A stretch of DNA of 64,000 bases from Epiperipatus broadwayi. Lineage: Eukaryota > Onychophora > Udeonychophora > Euonychophora > Peripatidae. The stretch spans positions 8,205,922 through 8,269,921 of the forward strand of contig JAQFVV010000042.1 of NCBI GenBank assembly GCA_028023455.1, written 5' to 3'. The position numbers and the translations under genes were made by a program. Within the stretch, counting starts at the first letter, position 1, and each line of letters starts with the position of its first letter. The notes beneath the pieces were generated by a model that saw only the letters and a list, made by a program, of their open reading frames with translations, was not told where the DNA came from and ran no database searches. This document shows, piece after piece, positions 62,860 through 64,000 of this stretch.

Positions 62860-64000
62860 AGGGAATTGATTCAAGAATCTTTAGTTTTTCAGCCCACCAT
62901 TGTGCTGAAATACAAAGAGATCTGAGAAATCAAAATAGTATGCTCTTGTGTTCTGTATTAATGACCTGAGCAAGATATTTGAAGTTGTTAATTTCTAATT
63001 CATAATTATAATTTTTTTTAACATTTATCTTTAATCCTACTTCATTTTTTTTATCAAATGGCTCTTGTAATATTTTGCAAGACTAAAGCATTGTTAACCA
63101 AAACAATTATCTGCAAAATCTGGATTTAAATACTTTCCATTTACTCCTTTAGCTTCCCATTTTAATCCATAAAATACTTCTTGTAAAACTACTGTAAAAG
63201 TTTTGGATATATGGACTCACTGCCATACAATCTTCTTAATGTATCTGTCTAGTATCATCATGTGATCTAATCATTGCTGTTGCATTTTGTTTAATATTCT
63301 TCAGAATATGACAATATCCCAAGTCTTTGTGTATGATGATACAATGTTTTAATCATTATAGAAATACATATAGAATTAAATGACTTTCATAATCTATAAA
63401 TCCAGAGCATGATGGCAGCTCATATTCATTTATCCTTTTTATAACTTCTCTCAATACTTGGATGTGATCTATTGTGCTAAGTCCATTTTTAAATCCAGCT
63501 TTTTTTTTTTTTTTGGCTAATTAAAATCCAAAATATGCTATAGATGAATTGTATTTAGGTATATTGGTGAAGAGAAAACTGTTCAGTCTGTAATTTTTAA
63601 TATCTTTTTTATCACCTTTTTTAAATAAAAATATTACTTCTGCATTCCTTCCAATCATTTAGTCCATCTTTATCATTTAGACATTTGGTATGTAACTTTG
63701 CCCATATTTTTTTATATTTCTTTACTTGCTTCTTTTGAAATTCCAATATTTGATGGAGTTTTTGCATGTCTTATTTCCTCATTTAAAATGCTGGGTAATT
63801 CAGAAGATGCAATAATTGTAGTGATGCTGTTTTCTTGTTCTTTATAGAACTCTTTTACACATTCCATTATGACATTTCTTTCCAAAACCAAAATGTTGTT
63901 TAATACTTTCAAAACTTTTACTTTCTTTTATAACTTTCTTTGTCAATTCACAATTATATATATATATTTTCCATATGTCACAAAACCCTAGCTATTCAAT
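62860..64000 (-). pseudogene. Decayed RTE/BovB-type LINE, continues beyond the window
   Basis: On the - strand, broken frames give the RT core of an RTE-type element. The ordered parts are MECVKEFYKEQENS with EIRHAKTPSNIGIS (before the RT), LKKVIKKILKI or FKKGDKKDIKN depending on frame (about 63610), AGFKNGLSTIDHIQVLREVI (about 63500-63440), INEYELPSC and FIDYE. Then come FADN and VLVNN (about 63110-63080), NEVGLKINV, and ELEINNFKYLAQVINTEHKS (about 62990-62930). Intervening stops, frameshifts and deletions are many. The 5' part lies off the right edge, and the left border is approximate. Confidence 0.7.

Noticed and set aside
1-64000. CRISPR arrays, rRNA genes, bacterial operons or plasmid/phage features
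   Set aside because: No regularly spaced repeats, no rRNA-like sequence and no closely packed bacterial-type genes are present; splice sites and LINEs show animal DNA.

Overview
The window reads as intronic DNA of an invertebrate-like animal genome. By eye it is roughly three-quarters A+T. It has long introns with GT/AG borders, several clades of non-LTR retrotransposons, Tigger/pogo-like and hAT-like DNA transposon remnants, foldback elements, and many short (AT)n and homopolymer tracts. There are no bacterial-style operons, no rRNA and no clean tRNA. The species cannot be named from this sequence.

Host gene. Two short exons on the + strand look real: 40114-40217, an ankyrin-repeat unit, and 59012-59136, a charged helical segment. 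Their splice phases match across an 18.8 kb intron. The combination of ankyrin repeats followed by a helical linker suggests the ANKFN1 / wide awake family, but that name is inferred from memory of the family. A third candidate exon lies far upstream at 3190-3298. A possible alternative first exon at 55686-55755 has exactly the phase needed to splice into 59012. That would give a shorter isoform without the ankyrin repeats. Most of the rest of the window would be introns of this gene.

Layout. 1-6355: AT-rich, one candidate exon. 6356-10278: a Tigger/pogo-like DNA transposon with TA flanks, split by a GC-richer insert, with a transposase C-terminal fragment. 12.3 kb: a dispersed repeat with an inverted copy at 47.0 kb. 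14.06-15.44 kb: a decayed RTE-type LINE on the + strand. 15717-17034: a deleted Tigger relative containing a hAT-like MITE, a 52-bp-arm palindrome and a patch resembling a LINE 3' tail. 21.4-23.5 kb: a GC-richer non-coding block. 23.9-37.1 kb: three LINEs lined up on the - strand (a nearly full-length two-ORF element, a 5'-truncated element, and an older relative of the first). 45.3-46.1 kb: a foldback element with ~340-370 bp arms. 47.0-49.6 kb: another GC-richer block. 50.3-51.2 and 53.35-53.83 kb: two copies of a second foldback family flanking a third LINE copy at 52.2-53.1 kb. 62.86-64.0 kb: a decayed RTE-type LINE on the - strand.

No intact autonomous element and no complete host gene is present. 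The better-preserved LINEs all lie antisense to the host gene. The most interesting signals are the candidate alternative first exon, the nested transposon at 15.7-17.0 kb and the large foldback structures. Comparisons between repeats were done by eye and need alignment to be firm.
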